Of a stretch of 56,229 nucleotides of DNA, positions 53,196-56,229 are shown in pieces. This DNA is from Acidaminobacter hydrogenoformans DSM 2784 (GTDB lineage: Bacteria; Bacillota; Clostridia; Peptostreptococcales; Acidaminobacteraceae). How positions within the stretch are numbered: the stretch's first letter is position 1; every line of letters starts with the position of its first letter. The position numbers were made by a program, and so were the translations under genes. The DNA lies in assembly GCF_900103005.1 (NCBI RefSeq), contig NZ_FMWL01000020.1, positions 1 through 56,229 of the forward strand, written 5' to 3'. Below the pieces are notes generated by a model, which worked only from the letters and a program-made list of their open reading frames with translations, was not told where the DNA came from and made no database searches.

Positions 53196-53807
53196 TTACT
53201 CGACTTTATTCTCAGCGTCGCCGCCGCCGAGCCATGGATCTTCACCTTTTTCCCAAGCAGCCATATACTCATCAAGGGTCATGACTTTTGTAAAGATAGA
53301 GAGGTCGACTAGGCCATGCTCGTGCATTTCTTCCGTTTTGGAAGCCACACAGTCGCTGAGGGTGATGACTTTGTATGCGTTCGCAAGAGCGTCAGCAGCT
53401 GTGGAACGGACGCAGACGTTTGTCCAGACGCCAGTGACGACGACTGTATCAAGGTTCTCTTCCTTAAGATAAAGGTCGAGGTCTGTGTGCTGAAACGCGG
53501 AGTGTCTGCGCTTTGGAATTTTGTACTCTTCGCCCTCTGGATAAAGCTCAGGGATGAAATCAGAGCCCCAAGTGCCTGCGATAGCGTGGACAGGACGAAC
53601 GCGAAAGTCTGCGTCGTTCTTTCTGTGCGCTTCCTGGATGTGAATCAGCTGAATGTCATCATTGCCCTGGGCGTTGCGCTCGCGAACCCACGCAAACAGT
53701 TTTTGCAGTGGCGCTATGATGTCGTCCCCACCCGGGCAGCGCAGCATAGCTTTTTCACCAATAAAGTCATTGAGCATGTCGATAACGACGATTCCATGTC
53801 TTGGCAT
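53196..53807 (-). CDS. Isochorismatase-fold cysteine hydrolase
   Basis: About 203 residues. The Asp-Lys-Cys triad is visible: VVIDMLNDFIG, PKRRHSAFQHTDLD and TGVWTNVCVRSTAADA. The family includes N-carbamoylsarcosine amidase, ureidoacrylate hydrolase (RutB) and nicotinamidase. Between a dihydropyrimidinase-like enzyme and a decarboxylase, hydrolysis of a ureido (N-carbamoyl) group is the best guess, such as 4-ureido-5-imidazolecarboxylate. The ATG at 53807 has AAGGAG upstream; the TTG at 53831 is not needed. Confidence 0.92.
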   Translation of the reverse strand: MPRHGIVVIDMLNDFIGEKAMLRCPGGDDIIAPLQKLFAWVRERNAQGNDDIQLIHIQEAHRKNDADFRVRPVHAIAGTWGSDFIPELYPEGEEYKIPKRRHSAFQHTDLDLYLKEENLDTVVVTGVWTNVCVRSTAADALANAYKVITLSDCVASKTEEMHEHGLVDLSIFTKVMTLDEYMAAWEKGEDPWLGGGDAENKVE

Positions 53808-53865
53808 TTTTTCAGTCTCCTTTTCTGTCAATAATAATTTTTGAGTAGCCTATGTGATCCGGTGA

Positions 53866-53893
53866 GAGCAGGCAGGCAAAAAGCCTGCCGCTC
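53866..53893 (-). other. Strong intercistronic hairpin
   Basis: GAGCAGGCAGGC pairs with GCCTGCCGCTC with one bulged A around an A/T loop. It lies between the stop of the cyclic amidohydrolase gene and the start of the isochorismatase-fold gene, without a T tract. It may adjust relative transcript levels within the operon. Confidence 0.65.
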
Positions 53894-53929
53894 CCGCCGA
53901 GTTCAAACACAAAGCGGTTTGTATAAATT

Positions 53930-55468
53930 TTAGTCAATCACGTTGTTGATGTTTCTTCTGTGATAGTTGTTGAAGAAGTCAGCACCAATCGCTTTGTAGT
54001 TCTCGAACTGGAGCTTGTTAGGAAGCACCTGGATGCTCTGGCGCTTGACGAACTGACCAAAGCCAGGCTCGACGAGGATCTTGCCTTGTACTTCATTTGG
54101 CTCTTCATGATAAACAGAAGTGCCGCGAAGAATTGTATGGGCGACCTTGCCTTTAAGCTTCAATCCGTGAAGTGGTGTATATTTATTTTTCATGAAGGAA
54201 ACATCTTTGTCGATCGCCCACTCTTTTTCGAGGTCAATAATCGTAAGGTCTGCGTCAGAACCAATGTTCATAGAGCCCTTCTTAGGATAGAGTCCGTAGT
54301 GGATTGCTGCGCTCTTGCTGAGTACTTCGACCGTTCTCTCAAGGGTCAATCTGCCTTTATTGTAGCCTTCGCTGATAATGATGTTGACCATTGTCTCAGA
54401 GCCTGAGATGCCAGGGAACGCTGTCCAGATGTTCATGCCAGGAGCGTCTTTTTCAACAGCGGCATCATCATTGTCTTTGTTGGCCTGGATCTTATACGGC
54501 GCGTGGTCCGTAGCGACGAAGTCGACACTGCCGTTAGCGAGGCCTTCCCAGAGCTCAATGTTGTCTTGAGTGGTTCTGAGCGGCGGCGCGATTTTGGCGT
54601 AAGCACCGTATTCTGACATAGCTTCTGGCGCATTGAGGACGAGATAGTGCGGGCAAACTTCTGAAGTAACCTTCAGGCCGCGCTTTTTAGCTTCTCCAAT
54701 GAGTCTTGCGCCCATACCTGTGGACATATGAACGACGTGGTAACGCGCACCCGTCTCTTCAGCGAACGCGATCCCGAGCTGGATGGCTGCTTTTTCAGCG
54801 AGCTCGAGTCTTGCTTCTGACCATGCTGGTCCGTCCAGGCGACCTTCTGCCTGATATTTTCTGACATAGTAGTCACACATTGCGAAGTTTTCAGCGTGAA
54901 CGCCGACTGCAACGCCAGTTTTTTCAACTGCTTTGAAAACCTCATGCATTTCAGGGTCAGTAACGCGGTTAAAGGTTGGAACGGAAGGGGTCATATAGAC
55001 TTTGAAGGCGAGGACGCCGGCGTCAGCCTGAGCCTGGACATCCGCGAGCTTGCCGTCTCGAACCATGTCGCCCGTTGCGCCGCCCCAGAGGCCAAAGTCG
55101 ACAATAGCTTGCGGCTTGATAGCGTCGAGCTTCTCGTTCATGGAATCGACATCCAGAACAGATCTTGGGAAAGAGCAGCAAGGCATATCAATAATGGTTG
55201 TCAGGCCACCCGCCGCTGCTTGGCTTGTACCAGTCAGGAAGGTTTCACGGTGTGTAAAGCCCGGATCCATGTAGTGCGTGTGGGAATCAATACAGCCAGG
55301 GAGGACAAGCTTTCCGCCAGCGTCTACATAACGCTCTGCCTCAAGGCCCTCGACAGACTCCAGGAATCCTGCGATTTTCTCATTCTTGACCAGGATATTG
55401 GTCATCAGGGTGTCGTTTCCATTCATTGCTGGAATTAGCGCGTTCTTGACAATTAAATCATACTTCAT
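53930..55468 (-). CDS. Dihydropyrimidinase/hydantoinase-like cyclic amidohydrolase
   Basis: 512 residues. GCIDSHTHYMDPG gives the HxH metal site, VLAFKVYMTPS the carbamylated Lys, YHVVHMSTGMGARLI and CPHYLVLNAPEAM further ligands, and FVATDHAPYK the catalytic Asp. These are all residues of an active binuclear-zinc cyclic amidohydrolase. Family members open dihydropyrimidines, hydantoins or allantoin. Here it could be the long-known xanthine amidohydrolase of purine-fermenting clostridia, which opens the pyrimidine ring of xanthine; this is inference from neighbours. AGGAGG lies 12 bases before the ATG, rather distant. Confidence 0.92.
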   Translation of the reverse strand: MKYDLIVKNALIPAMNGNDTLMTNILVKNEKIAGFLESVEGLEAERYVDAGGKLVLPGCIDSHTHYMDPGFTHRETFLTGTSQAAAGGLTTIIDMPCCSFPRSVLDVDSMNEKLDAIKPQAIVDFGLWGGATGDMVRDGKLADVQAQADAGVLAFKVYMTPSVPTFNRVTDPEMHEVFKAVEKTGVAVGVHAENFAMCDYYVRKYQAEGRLDGPAWSEARLELAEKAAIQLGIAFAEETGARYHVVHMSTGMGARLIGEAKKRGLKVTSEVCPHYLVLNAPEAMSEYGAYAKIAPPLRTTQDNIELWEGLANGSVDFVATDHAPYKIQANKDNDDAAVEKDAPGMNIWTAFPGISGSETMVNIIISEGYNKGRLTLERTVEVLSKSAAIHYGLYPKKGSMNIGSDADLTIIDLEKEWAIDKDVSFMKNKYTPLHGLKLKGKVAHTILRGTSVYHEEPNEVQGKILVEPGFGQFVKRQSIQVLPNKLQFENYKAIGADFFNNYHRRNINNVID

Positions 55469-55507
55469 GTTAATTTGACGCCTCCTTTTAAATGGTTGGA
55501 CAATAGT

Positions 55508-56229
55508 TTAGAACAGGCCTACAATTTCTCCGCTTTCGAGGATGTCAATGTGGTTCGCGGATGGCACCTTAGGCAGACCAGGCATTCTCATGATCTCCCC
55601 CGCAAGGGCTACCAGGAAGCCCGCGCCTACGGACGCCTTGACTTCGCGCACGGTGATCTTGAAGCCGCTTGGTCTTCCAAGCTTCGTTGGGTCATCTGTC
55701 AAGGAGTACTGCGTCTTCGCCATACAAATTGGAAGGTGACCTACGCCGTCTTCTTCAAACTTCTTGATATCTTTAAGTGCTTTGGACGTAAACTCTACGC
55801 CGTCCGCACCGTAGATCTCTCTTGCGATCTTCTCGATCTTCTCCACTGCCGTGAGGCTCAGGTCATACAGCGGCGCGTAAGCGGATTTGCCGCTCTCTGC
55901 CACTTCGACGACTTTCTTCGCAAGCTCTACGCCGCCTTCGCCGCCCTTTGCCCAGACTTCGGACAGAACGACGTTGACGCCCAGCTCATTGCAGCGGTCT
56001 TCGACGAACTTGAGCTCTGCTGGTGTATCAAGCGGGAACGCGTTGATGGCCACAACCGCAGGCACACCATGCTTTTGAACGTTCTCAATCTGCTTCTCGA
56101 GATTCGCGAAGCCTTTAGCCAGCGCTTCAAGGTTCTCAACATTAAGGTCCGCCTTCTTCACGCCGCCGTGGTTCTTCAGCGCGCGCACCGTTGCCACGAT
56201 TACTGCCGCAGCTGGCTTCAGGTCTGCCT
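55508..56229 (-). CDS. fhs: Formate-tetrahydrofolate ligase, C-terminal part (cut by window edge)
   Basis: About 240 residues of the C-terminal portion; the frame stays open to the window edge, where ADLKPAAAVIVATVRALKNHGG (in two parts) matches the family, so the GTG at 56197 is not the start. VVLSEVWAKGGEGGVELAKK, MAKTQYSLTDDPTKLGRPSG and REVKASVGAGFLVALAGEIM are diagnostic. In acetogens it forms formyl-THF with ATP; in purine fermenters it runs in reverse and yields ATP from formyl-THF. It lies 39 bases before the cyclic amidohydrolase gene and probably belongs to the same operon. Confidence 0.96.
   Translation of the reverse strand, partial: ADLKPAAAVIVATVRALKNHGGVKKADLNVENLEALAKGFANLEKQIENVQKHGVPAVVAINAFPLDTPAELKFVEDRCNELGVNVVLSEVWAKGGEGGVELAKKVVEVAESGKSAYAPLYDLSLTAVEKIEKIAREIYGADGVEFTSKALKDIKKFEEDGVGHLPICMAKTQYSLTDDPTKLGRPSGFKITVREVKASVGAGFLVALAGEIMRMPGLPKVPSANHIDILESGEIVGLF

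Overview
The window looks like a chromosomal piece of an anaerobic, low-to-mid GC Firmicute of the class Clostridia. The evidence is Gram-positive style ribosome binding sites (AGGAGG) with frequent GTG and TTG starts, a CIRCE-controlled groESL, a ThiT/TPP-riboswitch pair, an AGCS symporter under a sigma-54 two-component system, and a purine-catabolic gene set with formate-tetrahydrofolate ligase. No rRNA or tRNA gene was seen. I cannot name the genus.

Layout. 1-350: 3' end of an IS3-family element. 415-5385: AGCS amino-acid symporter preceded by a good sigma-54 promoter, then an NtrC-type response regulator and its sensor kinase. 5740-17932: AT-richer accessory/defence region with a NERD-HRDC protein, an ABC-type AAA ATPase, a GIY-YIG nuclease, a small zinc-ribbon protein and a full type I restriction-modification operon (hsdR-hsdM-hsdS), interspersed with and bounded by copies of a dispersed intergenic repeat. 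18410-23305: two M20 amidohydrolases, an AbgT-type transporter and a TetR regulator. 23555-27275: guaB-guaA behind a purine riboswitch and terminator. 27496-30592: metallophosphoesterase, Abi_2 protein, a fossil RelB-type antitoxin, and ThiT with TPP riboswitch. 30669-32792: groESL with CIRCE. 32811-35912: structured repeats, a heavy-metal P-type ATPase and its ArsR-family regulator with operator. 36001-39547: amidohydrolase, DUF554 membrane protein, 8-oxoguanine glycosylase.

39765-56229 (the right end runs off the window) is the most remarkable part: about 16.5 kb, all on the minus strand. In transcription order it encodes formate-tetrahydrofolate ligase, a dihydropyrimidinase-like cyclic amidohydrolase, an isochorismatase-fold cysteine hydrolase, UbiX, UbiD, a BMC-H shell protein, a 125-residue protein with helix-linker-helix design, a BMC-H with a long acidic tail, a third BMC-H, a flavoprotein, a BMC-P (EutN/CcmL) vertex protein, an adenine deaminase, an NCS2 purine permease, a molybdenum hydroxylase whose catalytic chain is split into two coupled genes, and a second adenine deaminase followed by a terminator.

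My reading is that this is a bacterial microcompartment for purine fermentation. Purines enter through the permease, adenine is deaminated, hypoxanthine is oxidised to xanthine, and xanthine is opened by the classical clostridial route (4-ureido-5-imidazolecarboxylate, 4-amino-5-imidazolecarboxylate, 4-aminoimidazole, later formiminoglycine). The genes supply plausible enzymes for ring opening (dihydropyrimidinase-like), carbamoyl removal (isochorismatase-like), decarboxylation (UbiD with the UbiX cofactor) and ATP recovery from formyl-tetrahydrofolate (Fhs). The individual family calls are firm; the pathway assignment and encapsulation are inference.

Three families of dispersed intergenic repeats are also present. 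In one of them the hairpin apex and flank are conserved while the stem sequence differs between copies yet still pairs, which suggests a selected structure.
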